The notes below the pieces were generated by a model. It saw only the letters and a list, made by a program, of their open reading frames with translations. It did not search any database and was not told where the DNA came from. This document shows, piece after piece, positions 23,721-35,712 of a DNA stretch of 64,000 nucleotides. This DNA is from Ascaphus truei (lineage: Eukaryota > Chordata > Amphibia > Anura > Ascaphidae). The position numbers were made by a program, and so were the translations under genes. How positions within the stretch are numbered: position 1 is the stretch's first letter; each line of letters starts with the position of its first letter. Location: assembly GCA_036426205.1 (NCBI GenBank), contig CM071568.1:41100648-41164647 (forward strand). Direction: 5' to 3'.

Positions 23721-24020
23721 GTGCGCCGACGAGTATTCTAAAGCCTGCCTTGGAAAATCTGGGCAATCACCAACAAGATCCAGGTACATGCTGGGTACAT
23801 GCTGCAACATTTCAGTGACATTTCTGCAGAGACTAATGGCCCGTCGGATTAACACAGCAGGGGTCAAACTGAATGGGACTGCCAGGGACCCCCGCTGTTA
23901 ATCCGATGGGCCATTAGTCTATCTGCAGAAATGTCACTGAAATGTTGCAGCATGTACCCAGCATGTAGCTGGGTCTTGTTGGTGATTGCCCCAGATTTGT
24001 TTTAGAATACTCGTCGACAC
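23721..24020. mobile_element. Palindromic MITE, 5-bp flank repeat
   Basis: It is a nearly perfect 300-bp hairpin. Left 'gacgagtattctaaa' pairs with right 'tttagaatactcgtc', and 'ctgcaacatttcagtgacat' is answered by its reverse complement. tacag flanks both sides. One arm of the same family is at 55690-55815. Superfamily unresolved. Confidence 0.75.
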
Positions 24021-25190
24021 TACAGTACTAAGATGTTTTAACAGCAATGAGCTTTCTTACCAACTTCCGTTGCGTTTAAAGGCATTTAGAAAAAAAAATG
24101 TTTTTCATTCTGAAAATTCTAATTTTGCGAGGTTTATAATGTGCACCATTCTGACATACAAAATAAAAACAGGCTATATGATATAAAACACCCCCAAAAA
24201 CTACACGATAGAACTATGACAACCACAATCCTAATTTTCGCTAAATCGTAGAAGATGTTTTTAGTGGGGAAATTACTGAAATCATCCATGCTTCAAATGA
24301 AGTTAAGCTTCCAGCCGGCTAAAGCGTGTTCTATTTAAATGATGGTGACATAAAAGCACCAAATGTGTCCGCCAGACAATATTATCTGTTAACACCAAAC
24401 ACCTAAATATTACAACTTCTAAATTCCACTTAATAGCACAGATGAACCAATATCTTATAGACGGTCTCCTCTGGTGGTTGGTGTTAGGAGCAGTGATTGT
24501 GGTCTAAATAAATTAATATGTTTCTAAAAAGAAAGATTTTTTTGACAGTTCGGTGTATTATTCTATTTAACACCGAAAATAGTACAATATGTTTATTTTC
24601 AGTGTGGGGGGGGGGGGAGATAAATTTCTCTTTCTCCCATTAAAAATTATTTCATACATTAAATACATTGTAATGTACAGAACTGCAATCACAATCACAA
24701 TCTCTCACTGGGTTCACATGCACTTGCTGAAAATAAATGTAAGAACAAATCAACACTACTTATCTCTATCTTATTTCTAAAGTATTATGACATGTTTAAT
24801 TACAGTTTGTGTTTATGTGCATGTCATGTACAGTAGTATAGTAGGTTTAGAAAGCCAACTTTATTTAAAGCTTTTTCCTTGAGAAAACATTATTAGTATG
24901 TCAAAAGTGTGAATACTGTAGCAAAATATGTGGTTCCAAATGGCTGAGCTGTCCAATTATGAATATATTAAAGTAGCTACTATGATTTAAGTAATAATCC
25001 CAGAAGAACAGGACATTACCGGCAAAGCTGAGGGACTTTAACCCAGCCAGGGCATTTTTGGTCAGTAATGCCCTGTTCTGAGGGGATTATTACTATTATA
25101 GGCTAAATGTAGGCTTATTTCATAAATAATAGACACTTTTGTATAGATATATAAATCGGAACTGCGCTGATGCACCTGTGTAGGAAAAAG
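24021..25190. other. Intronic stretch, no gene seen
   Basis: AT-rich sequence. Around 25010-25090 and 26310-26400 lie two stretches sharing 'aatgccc' and 'ataggctaaa/tagcctataat' motifs in inverse order. They may be the ends of one DNA element interrupted by the G-rich tract between them. Confidence 0.35.
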
Positions 25191-25195
25191 AAGTA

Positions 25196-26010
25196 AATTA
25201 GCAAATGAGATGGGAGAGAGGTGAAAGGGGGGGGGGGGGTGAAGAGAGAGAGGTGAGGGGGGAAGAGAGAGAGGTGAGGGGGGAAGAGAGAGAGAAGTGA
25301 GCAGGGGGAAAGAGAGATGAGGGGTGAGAGAGATGAGGGGTGAGAGGAGAGAGGGGTGAGAGGTGAGGGGTGGGGGAGGAGGAGAGAGGTGAGGGTGGGG
25401 GAGAAGATTTAGGTGAGGAGGGATTGAGAGAGGAGGGAGCGAGGTGGAGGAGGGGAGAAGAGAGAGGTGAGGGGAGAGAGGAGAAGGGTGAGAGGTAGGG
25501 GGAGAGCGAGGTGAGGGGGTGGGGAGAGCAAGGTGAGAGGGTGGGGAGAAAGAGAGGTGAGGGGGTGGGAGGAGAGGTGAGGGGTGGAAGGAGAGAGGTG
25601 AGGGGTGGGAGGAGAGAGAGGTGAGGGTGTGGGGGTGGGAAAGACAGGTGAGGGGAGAGCGAGGTGAGGGGGGGAGAGAGAGGTGGGGATGGGAGGAGAG
25701 AGAGGTGAGGGGGGGAAGAAAGAGAGAGGTGAGGGAGGAGAAAGGTGAAGAGCGAGAAGAAAGGTGGGAGGGGCGAAGAGAGAGAGGTGAGGGTGGGAGA
25801 GAGGGGTGAGGGTAGGGGAAGGAGGAGTTGAGGGGGGAAAGGGATGAGGGGGGAGAAGTGGGGTATTGAGGGGAGTTGAGAGGGGGAGAGAGGGGTGAGG
25901 GTAGGGGGAGGAGGAGTTGAGGGGGGAGAAGTGGGGGTATTGAGGGGAGTTGAGAGGGAGAAGAGGGGAGGGGAGAGGTGGGTGAAGGGGAGATGGGGAA
26001 GAGAAGTTGG
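25196..26010. repeat. G-rich minisatellite, 'gagagaggtgagggg' units
   Basis: About 800 bp of purine-only sequence with irregular 15-30 bp units around 'gagaggtgaggggg'. No coding meaning. Confidence 0.9.
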
Positions 26011-26419
26011 GGAATTTAACTACAAACTAAATAAAAAACAGATAAAAATGACCTTAGCAGAAGCTATACAAGTTGTGGAGGAAATATTACTTTGTTGCAA
26101 GTAACAAAGTTTAGTTAGGACCTGCCAGCTTCTCACAGCACTAGCAACTGTGTGAGAGAGCCTGCATGTGCTGCTGTGCTGTGTGAGAGGAATGGAGATG
26201 CAGCTGGATCTTGGACCGGAGAGATATTTCCTGATACCAGTTTTTATTTCAAATTCTCAGCGCACTCTCCCTGCATCTCTGAAAGGTGATTTGGCAAGTT
26301 GCCAAAAATTTCGGGCATTACTGAGTGAATAATGCCCAGAATTCTAACCAATCAGAGAGCAGGATTTCAATAATGCCCGGAATTTTACAGCTTTAGCCTA
26401 TAATTATTATTATAAACAA

Positions 26420-27185
26420 CTTCTTAAACTCTTGGATTAATTCACCGATTTATTTATGAGGAAAATATCTATGGAATGAAATAATTTTCTTTATCTTTCA
26501 TCGTTTATTTCTGCCGTTCTCACTTCTCAGAGTTCTTATTCTGAAACAATCAGATGTAAAAATCAGCATACAAATACTTTTTTCTTCCCCCTAAGGAATT
26601 GTTACAGTGCCAATGAGGGCAGATGCTATTCAAAAATCCTATTGGTACAGCCAACATGCAGTACCGGTCCTATCTTACATCTAATTAGTTTTGTAGCAGA
26701 CAAAGTAAATCTCTACTTTAACAAGCTACAATATTTATTGTTGAATGACAGAGTTATTGAGCTGCTATATGAGTCAATAGACCATGCCTTTAATGAAAAA
26801 AATATTAACTTTTGTTTAGTTAAATGTATAATATAAAAATGGACCCTATACCTGGAATAAAGAATGAACAATAGCTTCTTGAAGATATATTAGCATACCA
26901 ATAAAATGCAGATTATAATGACTTATGTTCAAGTTTATAAATAAGTGTGCATTTGTAGACAAAATACTATTGATTAAAAATATGATTTTTCTAAGGCTTA
27001 GGGCATTAAGTAAATGAAGGCATTGTGATCTCATAAACATACACGTTTACTTTATTGGTTGTATGATACTCTCATGTACGGCACACCTGTGAGTGCGTGA
27101 CCTGTATATGGGACAAAGGTTCATACAGTACACAGCTCTCTAACTGACCCACTTTTCACTTTCTGCAAAGGTCCCTCAAATAAAC
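26420..27185. other. Intronic stretch, no gene seen
   Basis: AT-rich with no recognisable repeat end, exon or RNA gene. Confidence 0.45.
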
Positions 27186-27189
27186 CACC

Positions 27190-27251
27190 ACGCCCCGCCA
27201 GAAAAATGCCTCGCTCCCCTGTGGGGCGCGCCCCCACTTTGCACACCCCTG
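27190..27251. mobile_element. Truncated hAT MITE 3' end
   Basis: The sequence 'ggggcgcgcccccactttgc' followed by ACACCCCTG matches the terminus of the CG-rich hAT family. No left end was found. Confidence 0.45.
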
Positions 27252-27394
27252 ACTTATATATGCAACCAGGGTTAATACACACGTCTTAACTAGCCAACTC
27301 ACCTTTCTCCTTCACAAGGCGCACTTCAAATGAGTTCATATTTACCCTTACTTGGTTGCAATGTAATCCGCTGCCGCCATCACCACCAAAGATA

Positions 27395-27610
27395 ACACGG
27401 CAGGTTCGCACTCATTGGCTGAACCGCGCGGGGCGTGGTCAGCGCTCCGTTGCCAGTTCTGAAGACAGTTATACTGTCTTCAGAAAAATCTGGCCGTGCA
27501 GCACGGCGGCAAAGGTAGGTAGTGGGCCTGGTCCCATTGAGGAGCGGTCCTTGCCCCTGCAGCGCATGCCATAGCGTGTACTGCAGCAGGTAGCGGGCAC
27601 CTAGCCTAAG
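27395..27610. mobile_element. GC-rich MITE relic
   Basis: Contains 'ggttcgcactcattggctgaaccgc', a shortened version of the hairpin core seen at 19855-19885 and 37441-37490. It also has a separate 'ctgaagacagttatactgtcttcag' hairpin at 27460-27484. Confidence 0.4.
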
Positions 27611-28013
27611 GCTCTCCTGGACAGGAGTGGGCTGAGGCCTTGCCCTGTTAGGGGGTAAGGTATGCTGAAGAGGGGTGCTCAGGGCCTCAAGTCCGGGGTA
27701 CTGCCTTCAGGGAATAGACCCTGTAATGATGTACTGAACCTAATAAACTCCAGTTATACCCTCTCTGGTGTGATGTCTGGAGTGTGAACACTAAAAAGAG
27801 TTGCCTATGAGGTTCATCCTGGCGGCACCAGGTTCCTCCTGGGCTGGAGGCGCTGTGCTGACAGAAGAACCATTACTTAGAGCCTATCCTGATGCCTCCC
27901 TATACCATCGCGGATATCTCAGGCCTTCTGTTCTACCTAACAGGTATGCACCAGAACCAGAATACACCGGTAGCTATATGATCTCACTTAGGGTGGGGGA
28001 AAAGGTGCTACAC
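27611..28013 (+). mobile_element. Probable solo LTR fragment
   Basis: GC-balanced, CT-rich sequence with an 'aataaa' signal at about 27741 followed by a GT-rich stretch. It ends near 'ggtgctaca', a plausible LTR CA terminus. The 5' edge is uncertain. This is inferred from texture only. Confidence 0.4.
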
Positions 28014-29507
28014 AAGAACATACAGTTACAATAAATTCAGACAGTTCTTTAAAATAAAAAGACAAAGAATCTAACTTATGTTATCGTCAAACAATGTTTG
28101 ATCTTTTCCCATAGAATCTTGAGTGGAAATTGAGATTTCACGTGTTCCAGCATGGACAGCCCCTTAGTTGAAATCTAATTTTCATATTATCTTGGGGAGA
28201 TTTATATACTATTCTTGCCCCATTAAAACAGCATAAGCCCACCACTGTCGTACCAGGTATATCAGCTACTTGGTTGACATTTTTAGGACGTAAGAAAAAA
28301 AAAACCTTCTTTGCACTTTAAAAGTTGGTTCAGTGTATAAAAGGCTTCATAACTAAGTTTCTATAATACGCAGACACATGCCATCTTCACTGTTGCGTCT
28401 GTGTACTTAACATACATGCCTGCATCTAATATTTGACAGCTTAATGTCTATTTTGGCAGGAGAAACAGATATCTGTCTTTTGCACCTTTTAATCGTGAGA
28501 ATATTGGCATCATTTCATTCGTTTATTACAATGGTTACAAATATGTATTTGTTATTCTTGGAAATAGGTGTAAGGGCAAATAATATCTTATATTTAATAT
28601 TACCCTCAAGCTAAATTGTGACCTGTTCGTCACCTCTCTCTGTAATGCACAGGCAATATTTCAAGAATGTAAGATTTTCTTTGAGGCTGACAGCCCATGA
28701 TCAGGGGCTCGTCTACATCCTTCCAAACTATACATATTCCACTTTTAGTGGCCATCATTGATTTTAACCCCCAGATTAAGCCATATTTGAATCCCATCTC
28801 TAGCACCACAGACGTTGACTTAAGATAACCTCAGTCCTATCCAAAACAGGCCTGGTTTGACAGGCTATAAAAACAATTAGTGTATTTTTAAAATAATTTG
28901 TAACCAACGTTAAACACTGAAGTACCACATTGATTAAAATACCCAATATCGTCTGCATGTACTAACAGAACAGAGAACATTTTAGTGGGGCACATTAATG
29001 TTGGCCAAGATTATTGACCTCACACTCACTCAAAGGGTTATATGTATCAAGAGGTATGCATCTTCAACAGATTAATTAAACAAGAACATCCCATAGGTTT
29101 TAATGACAATGTTTTTCCTTAAAGGAGAAATCTCACATTATGGACTAAATAGGATTAAGTAAAGATTGGACAAATATGTTGTTACTATGGAGGCATGTAG
29201 GGGGTCATAGTTTCCTGGCTGCAAAAGTGGAGCAAAAAAAAAGTTAACCAAATGTATTAGAAAACAAAAAATGCCATTCTTTCCCAAGGGAAATTTTTGC
29301 CTGATAAATTTGGTACAGTTTTATTGCACCAGTGTTGTCCCAATTTTGCAGCCAGGAGGCTTTCTCATACAATGGTATTGTCATTCCTCCCATGTTATAC
29401 TACATTGTGGAATATGTTGGCGCCACACAAATAAAAGATAATAAAATTGCAAAAAATACAAATTCTCCACAGTATTTAGTTACCTTGTAAATATTTCTAC
29501 TCGGTGC
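28014..29507. other. Intronic stretch, no gene seen
   Basis: AT-rich, mostly unique. No exon, tRNA, or transposon end identified. Confidence 0.45.
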
Positions 29508-29509
29508 TA

Positions 29510-29855
29510 GAGATGGGCGATTTTTATTTTGCGGATTTGCATCTGTGGTGGATCGGCCGGTTCCTTTGGTCGCGTATTTCAGCGGATCAAACTCAAAAAG
29601 GGCAGTTCACTTTTTGCGAATTTTTTATTATTATTATAAAAACACTCGCAGATTCCGCAACCTGTGGACGGATTAGTAGAATCCATTCCTCGGATTCTAC
29701 AAATATTTTCAAGGGTTGTATCCAATGGCGGTTTTGATGATTCCGTGTGGATTGAAACTACCCAAATCCATTTGCGGATTTTACACCGCAAAATCGATTT
29801 TGGGTTGAAAATGCGAAAAATCCGGGAAACAGGTTTGGGCGGATTCAACTATCTC
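29510..29855. mobile_element. TA-flanked MITE, 'GAGATGGGCGA' end
   Basis: It starts GAGATGGGCGATTTTT and ends ATCTC, with TA on each side. It is rich in 'gcggatt' and 'aatccg' inverted motifs. A second copy of its left end appears at 15252. Confidence 0.6.
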
Positions 29856-29900
29856 TAATCAGTGCTAAACAATAGAAATTAGCATTATCATGCACTAAGG

Positions 29901-30258
29901 CAGTGGTGCGCAAAGTGGGGAACGCGCCCCCCAGGGCGCTGGATATTTCTGAGGGGACGCTTGCAGAGGTCCCGCGCTCTTCCCCCAGGCATTTAAATTA
30001 AATGCTCGGGCATCGCGTGAGGCCCCTGCAACTCACTTACCATGATTCTGGGGATTTGCTGTGACCTTCGCTATGGCAACGCGGCATCAAATGACACCAC
30101 GGTGTCATGCAGAGTGACGTCACACATCCGTCTCCATGTCAACGGCTCACGTCACATGACCACGCAGCGTCATTTGGCGCCGCCAAACAAGTGCAGGGGG
30201 CGCGAGACTGAGGTGGAGCAGGCAGGGGGGCGCAGCTAAAAAAGTTTGCGCTCCCCTG
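29901..30258. mobile_element. Complete hAT MITE with perfect 8-bp TSD
   Basis: It starts CAGTGGTGCGCAAAG and ends TTTGCGCTCCCCTG, flanked by cactaagg on both sides. The interior has 'gctatggcaacgcggc' and TGACGTCA blocks as in the 21411 and 52902 copies. Confidence 0.9.
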
Positions 30259-30266
30259 CACTAAGG

Positions 30267-32430
30267 CATGGTTTAGTAAATCTTAACCCACAAGTCCATT
30301 GTCAGTACTGCATCATCTGAAAGGTGTTACTAGCATATTGTTGTTATTCTAGCTGGACATTTTTAGTGTTATTAATGTAAAAGTGCATACATAGTATATT
30401 AAAGCCCCTGAGACCCAAATTAATTTTATTTCAAAATATTATCTTGCACATTGAACCGGATGATGTTCCATCTGATTTTATTTTGGTTTGATTTAAGGTT
30501 CAATATTTTCCATCCCCGTTACCAATATGACAGACCCAATACTCGCTATTATTGTAGAATGAATCATATTAATTTTTAGGAGACATGGAAACTGAACCTC
30601 AAGATTTAACAGCTCCTTTAAGTACTAATCCTAACTAAGAATCATATATCTCTAAATGACTTTTCATACGTGAGACCTCTTAACAAAGGACATTTAGAAG
30701 GTGCTTGGTTAGAAAAGCTCCTTACCCTGAGCTGTTAGATGCTACAGATATTACTTTGGCTTCTATTTAAAAGGGATTTAGAGGGTAATAATGACTAAGG
30801 AGGTTTTTGCTAAACAAACTCAGCCAACATTGAGTTAAACTGGCAATGTCCGCAGGACTCAAATATATCTAATCACATTTAAAGGTGCAGTCCCTTCTAG
30901 GACTAAAATGAACCAATACCAGTGATGGAAACTTTTTATATACAAATCAGACACCTATTAGGATTTTTTGCAATCATTTTTCAAAGTGAATTCCTATGGT
31001 GTAATATCACCATGTGCTGAACAAGAGTTGGTACTGGCTAAGACCCTCTCTCCTCCATCTTTACCTTTATTGGCCACCTGACAGAGAGAGTGAGGTACAG
31101 ACTTACAGTAGAAAGCGCCTAATCAACAAAACCCCTACATACAGTATTCAGAGTCCCAGGTGAAAATATATATTTTGCTTAATTTATTAAGAAACATAAA
31201 TAAAGAAATACAAATAAATGATTTAAAGATTTAATTAAGGAAAACAACAATATTGTTTAGTTATTTTCACATTTTATTTGTGTAACACTCATCAATGCAA
31301 CTTTTAACATGTGTTTCTTAATTTAGGATGTGATAAATAGCTTTTCAAATGTAGGGCTTGAAATCTAATAATAAATATCACAGACTATATAATACATATG
31401 TTTTTCTGTAGAATCTAGAATGTAGCAGCTTTAGAAGCTAGTGCTAATGAAACTAATGAATATGATGAACTAATGAATAACTAATGAAATATGATGTTGA
31501 TTCCAAAGCTACAATGAGCTTGGATGTAATAAAGTATTTCTTGGAAAATATTCAGTAGATACCATTTAAAGTCATCCCAGCAAATTGTTTCACAGCTAAT
31601 GCAAGATTTCACAATACAGAATGAGGTCAGGGTGAAAAATCATGTGTAAATGCAATTTTGTTAAATAGAAATATTATTTACACTTAATACACAAGACTTC
31701 TTCTTTCAATTCTAGGCACAGCATTTATTAAATGTTCCTTTGTACTTACCTTCAGGCTGATCATTCCTATCTCTTCAGTCTTATTTTGGTATCATGTCGA
31801 TGATTTCTATTTGTTGCACTTGGAATCGGGGTAAGTCGAGAGGGTTCCAGATGTGCATTCTTTGATCTGCAAGTAAAGCAAGCTACTGGGAATAACTTCA
31901 ATGTGTGGACTTCAATAGTCTCTTGTCGGCTATCTGATAATAACACTGTGATTAGATGGCTAAAAAAAGCAATGCTACATAAGGGGCTTCCAAGATCCCA
32001 AAACATACATGATGAGGCCATCATCATCACACGTTCTCCTGTATTTTTAGTATTATTTTTCTTTCTTGCACAAAGGTGCCTTAAATAGCATATAGAGTCA
32101 TGTTTTTAGTATCTCTTCATATGAGTTGCTGATTCCTGCCAAGAGGTAAAATTTCCTCTAACTTTATCTGACTCCCTTTACTACTGAGTGGAAATAGTAA
32201 ATGTACAGTATATCACTGATCTAACATGGCCTTTAGGAAATGATAGCAAGCACTCATCGTGATACAACACATGCTTCTCATTCCAGTCATTCATGTCAGT
32301 GCAATAAGAGATAAAACTTAGACTAGAACAAACGTAATATTTTCCCTCCAACTTCATATTTAAAATAATCTACATAATTCTAAACAATGTTTTTTATGTA
32401 TATCTATATGTGTATATATGTATTGTCATA
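30267..32430. other. Intronic stretch, no gene seen
   Basis: AT-rich intron. A small tandem 'ctaatgaataactaatgaaat' lies near 31440-31500. No exon is recognisable. Confidence 0.45.
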
Positions 32431-33140
32431 TTGGCATCTTTTAGTCCCAGATAAAGGCAGGAAACATCGTACTTCTCGCACATGGGGTTTATTTACAGGG
32501 ATTAAATCATATGCTAACAGGCCCACTGTCCCTTTTAATCAAAACAACACATAAAAATAACACCTATTACCTTTAGGGAAAGCTAACTACACCATAGCGT
32601 TCGCCCTCACTAACTGCATGGCCAGCTAAGCTGGTTCCCAAGCCCAAACATGCCCTGGCATATGCAACAATGTAACACAGTCTCTGCATACAATAATAAG
32701 GGTTTGCTTATCTTAGTCCTTATGGATCAGACGTCCCTGCTTCTGCACAACCTTGTCATCCTTCCTTCCTAGGAGAACTAAGCCCCCCGTTGAGCCCAGA
32801 GAAACTCTCCTCTGTAAATGCCAAGGAGCGGACATCCCTGCTTCAGCACGGTCTTGTCATCCTTCTTCGTAGGGGAACTCAGCCCCACGTTGAGCCCAGA
32901 GAATCTCCTCTGTAGGTCCTCTATACCAGCTTCCACAGCTGGTGAGCACTTCTATCTCCCCCCTTCTCTGGGGAAAACCGTCTCTCTGTCTGGCAACTTC
33001 CTTTTTCTTTTTAAAACAATTCCTCATTCAGTTCATTCAGACAGGCTGATTAACTCCATTAGCTAGCAGCTGCTGGCTTCTCTCTGTGGACTGGAAAGCA
33101 CACTTACTTCACTGTTCCAGCCCCTAGAGGACAGTGATGG
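32431..33140 (-). mobile_element. LTR-like tract with internal duplication
   Basis: CT-rich sequence whose minus strand has an 'aataaa'-like signal (plus 'gtttatttac' near 32487). A segment of about 97 bp containing 'cctgcttc.gcac..ccttgtcatcctt' is repeated in tandem (about 32730-32820 and 32825-32920). I infer an LTR; boundaries are not proven. Confidence 0.35.
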
Positions 33141-33170
33141 TATATGTATGTATATGTAAATATATATACT

Positions 33171-33427
33171 TAGTTAAGTTATGGTGAGTAAAAAAAGTGA
33201 CAAAAACCCTCCACAGCAAAGCATATAGCAAATGAAAATATAACTGTATGCTCATTTGTATGTCTTAGGCAGGTCTGCAACCCCGCCTTTCACCGTTACC
33301 ACCCAGCACACAGCACTCCCACTGCAGCAAGGGATTCTGGGAAATGACATGCAAATGAGCACACAGTGCCACTTTAAGCTTCAAAACCATTTTAAAACTA
33401 TAGGCTTAAGCTTGCTGCATGGTCACA

Positions 33428-33431
<4 letters not shown>
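33171..33431 (-). mobile_element. Truncated retrozyme-like unit lacking the ribozyme
   Basis: It is homologous to most of one 396-bp unit of the 6255-7470 array in the same orientation, from 'tatggtgagtaaaaaaagtg' to 'ctgcatggtcacagcttt'. It then stops dead at a (TA)n run. The part that would hold the hammerhead is missing. Confidence 0.75.

Positions 33432-33482
<51 letters not shown>
33432..33482. repeat. (TA)n microsatellite
   Basis: A perfect AT dinucleotide run of about 50 bp lies between the truncated retrozyme unit and the inverted hammerhead element. Confidence 0.95.
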
Positions 33483-33486
<4 letters not shown>

Positions 33487-33894
33487 ACAAAAATGTGGCG
33501 CCAGAAAAATACTCTATTACTACGTGTAAAAATAAACTGTAGTGCTAATATATTATATCCAAAAAATGTGTAAGATTCCTAAATGTGTTTAAAAATCAAA
33601 ATATACATTTGTGATAAAACTGTTAAATACTAAGCATAATAAACAAATATACTTAAAACAACACCATAGAATAATACATTAATGTTGGTGAAAAAATAAA
33701 AATAAAAATTGTGCAAAAAGTGCTAAAAAAGTGAAAAAATGATAATGAAAAAATGAAAAATAAGTGTAAAGTTATAATATAAAATCCAACCAGTCCTTCA
33801 ATGATCAGTCCATAATAGGAGGTATAGGATGTGTGCAAGGGATCTTCTGCTGCTCTCACATGGGATAAACCACCTCCACGGATATCTAGTTCAG

Positions 33895-33936
33895 CCCTTT
33901 GAGAAAGTCGCCGATTGGTGACGAAACGCGTCAGGG
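33895..33936 (+). ncRNA. Hammerhead with U3-A8 core
   Basis: Stem I CCCU/AGGG is fully paired and directly adjacent to the core. The core reads UUGAGAA, where the usual C3 and G8 are replaced by U and A, an alternative Watson-Crick pair. After one extra A, stem II is six pairs, GUCGCC/GGUGAC with loop GAUU (one G-U). GAAA is intact, stem III is the palindrome ACGCGU, and C17 completes a GUC triplet (33930-33932). Only the C3-G8 pair and the extra A depart from the hammerhead consensus. Activity is uncertain because G8 is the general acid. Confidence 0.75.
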
Positions 33937-34277
33937 ATACTGAGAAGCGCGATTACGTCACGAAGACGCTGCGCACGCGCACGAGGCCATACCAAGCGCG
34001 GGAAGATTACAGCGGCCATTCGGAGTGGAGAGCTGAATTTGAACAGCATACAGAGGGTACAACGGCGTCCTTATCCGGTTGGCGGTGATCTTGACCAGCT
34101 ATCGGGAAGTGACTTCGCCCAGCAGTACCGGATGGTGGTGAATTGATTCACAAACTGCATTTTAAAACCTTTTATCTTGTGAGTGCGATTCCCCCCCCCG
34201 CCCCCTTCCATCCCTTCCCTAATTTTTTAATAAATCACGCAGTATTATGCTATGGGGCGTGCGCTCTCTCTCTTTTT

Positions 34278-34318
34278 CTGTTATATATAGATATAATAGA
34301 TATATATATATATATATC
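34278..34318. repeat. TA-rich centre of the inverted dimer
   Basis: TA-rich loop separating the two inverted tails. Confidence 0.8.
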
Positions 34319-34678
34319 AGAAAAAAGAGAGCGTGCACACCCCATAGCATAAAACTGTATTAATTTTAAAAGGGAAGGGAAGGGGGGGGGGGGGGGGAAA
34401 GAAACGCACTCACAAGAGTAAAATGTCAATAAGCATTTTGTGATAAAATCACCACCATCGTGGTCTCTGTGCTGCAAAGGTCCGCAAGTATGAACTACCC
34501 TCAGGGCTGCGTGAAGAAGTCGTACTCACCGGAGCCAGAGTGTAGTTTGCCACTGAAATCAGTCCATGAGGTCCCAGAATCGCCTCTCCACCTTGAATGG
34601 CCGCAGTATGAATCTCTCGCTTGGTACGGCCTCGTGCGCGTGCGCAGCGTCGTGATGACGTAATTGCGCAATCAGAGT

Positions 34679-34719
34679 CCCTGACGCGTTTCGTCACCAG
34701 AAGCGACTTTCTCAAAGGC
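34679..34719 (-). ncRNA. Hammerhead with U3-A8 core, opposite arm
   Basis: Minus strand: stem I CCU/AGG, core UUGAGAA, extra A, stem II GUCGC/GUGAC with loop UUCUG, GAAA, ACGCGU palindrome, C17. The sequence of stem II differs from the partner arm at 33895 while base-pairing is kept. Confidence 0.75.
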
Positions 34720-34741
34720 TGAGCTTATATAATATATATAT

Positions 34742-34772
<31 letters not shown>

Positions 34773-34779
34773 TTAAAAT

Positions 34780-35480
34780 GGTGTTTTCCCCCCTCTCTGG
34801 GAGATTTCATTCACATTACACTGTGTGGTGCATACCTGCTGGCTTACAGTAGATCTGAGTCTCCTGCGGTGTTGTGGAGGAGAACAGGACAGGCTTCTGG
34901 GGTAGTAACTGATTCTTTCTCAAGGTGACAGCGCCTCAATCTCTTGCAGGCCCCAGAGATGTAGAGACAATCCCTGCAGGAGAACGTACTTCCCCTTCCC
35001 CTGATAGATTGTAGTCTCAGGCAGGAAGATATATTTGAACAGGATCACTTTATTTGGTACACTGGCAGATGGAACAGCATACACAGCATACTTCACTTCG
35101 TGGGGCTTCACCCTCAGGATGTACACTGGACCTCCAACTCCAGGCCAAGGGGCCCTGAAGCAGTCCTTGCTCTTACCTTACTCCCTGGTGGAGTAAGGTG
35201 TATAGACTCCCATCCACTCCTCTAGGGGAGGGAATACAGATTGGCAAAGCTCTGCACAATTGTTAGGGTAGACCGGCCTCTCTCAAGGAGGTAGAGGCAC
35301 TGACTAAATCTAGCAGTGCAGCTCCTTAAGTACAAGGGAAGTAGGTACCAGGTCTGAGTCCAATGATTGGACACACAGGCCTAGGCTCACCGCCTCCCCT
35401 GTCAATCAAGAAGCTACTGTGAGTGGGGAAAACCCATGATAACTCCTGGCAGGAATAATCTTACCAGGACTTACTTCCAG
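34780..35480 (-). mobile_element. LTR-like tract, antisense
   Basis: The plus strand contains 'ggatcactttatttggtac', which antisense reads as an 'aataaa' signal, within GC-balanced unique-looking DNA. I suspect an LTR in reverse orientation. Edges were not identified. Confidence 0.3.
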
Positions 35481-35491
35481 GAGGGGACAGA

Positions 35492-35535
35492 CTGATAACC
35501 AGAAACCAGTCCTGCCAGGACCGAAACGTTGGGTT
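35492..35535 (+). ncRNA. Degenerate hammerhead-like motif
   Basis: CUGAUAA is followed by 12 extra bases. Then come a 5-bp stem GUCCU/AGGAC with loop GCC, one C, GAAAC and GUUGGG. Core spacing is broken. It is listed because the GAAACGUU end matches the 17.86 kb copy. Confidence 0.35.
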
Positions 35536-35712
35536 TATAGTGTGCTGTTTTGTCACTGCTAATACATGTCTTTTTGCTATATCTGAGTGTTGCTGCTTTT
35601 GTGCCTTCTCTTATGGGAAGACAGGGTATATATATATATATTGTCTGCGGTGACCAGGGGGATTCTGATGACAGAAAAAAGACAGCACACCGCAAGTATA
35701 CAAAAAGATGTG

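Larger units (their letters stand above)
33490..34726. mobile_element. Inverted dimer of a hammerhead element
   Basis: The sequence 33895-34290 reappears in reverse at 34321-34719: hammerhead, 'gcgcacgcgcacgagg', 'ggtggtgaattgat', 'cttgtgagtgcg', C-run and 'gctatggggcgtgcgctctc'. The junction is a TA microsatellite at 34278-34318, and TA runs also bound the outside (33432 and 34727-34772). 33490-33894 is unpaired left leader. There is no open frame. Each arm has a CpG-rich segment downstream of the ribozyme that could be promoter-like. It is a non-coding retroelement unit related to 10336-10850. Confidence 0.7.

Noticed and set aside
33256..33573. 105-residue frame with an Ile-Tyr run
   Set aside because: It is the (TA)n microsatellite plus flanking retrozyme sequence.
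35492..35535. Functional hammerhead at 35.5 kb
   Set aside because: Twelve extra bases lie between the core-like CUGAUAA and stem II, so it is listed only as a degenerate motif.
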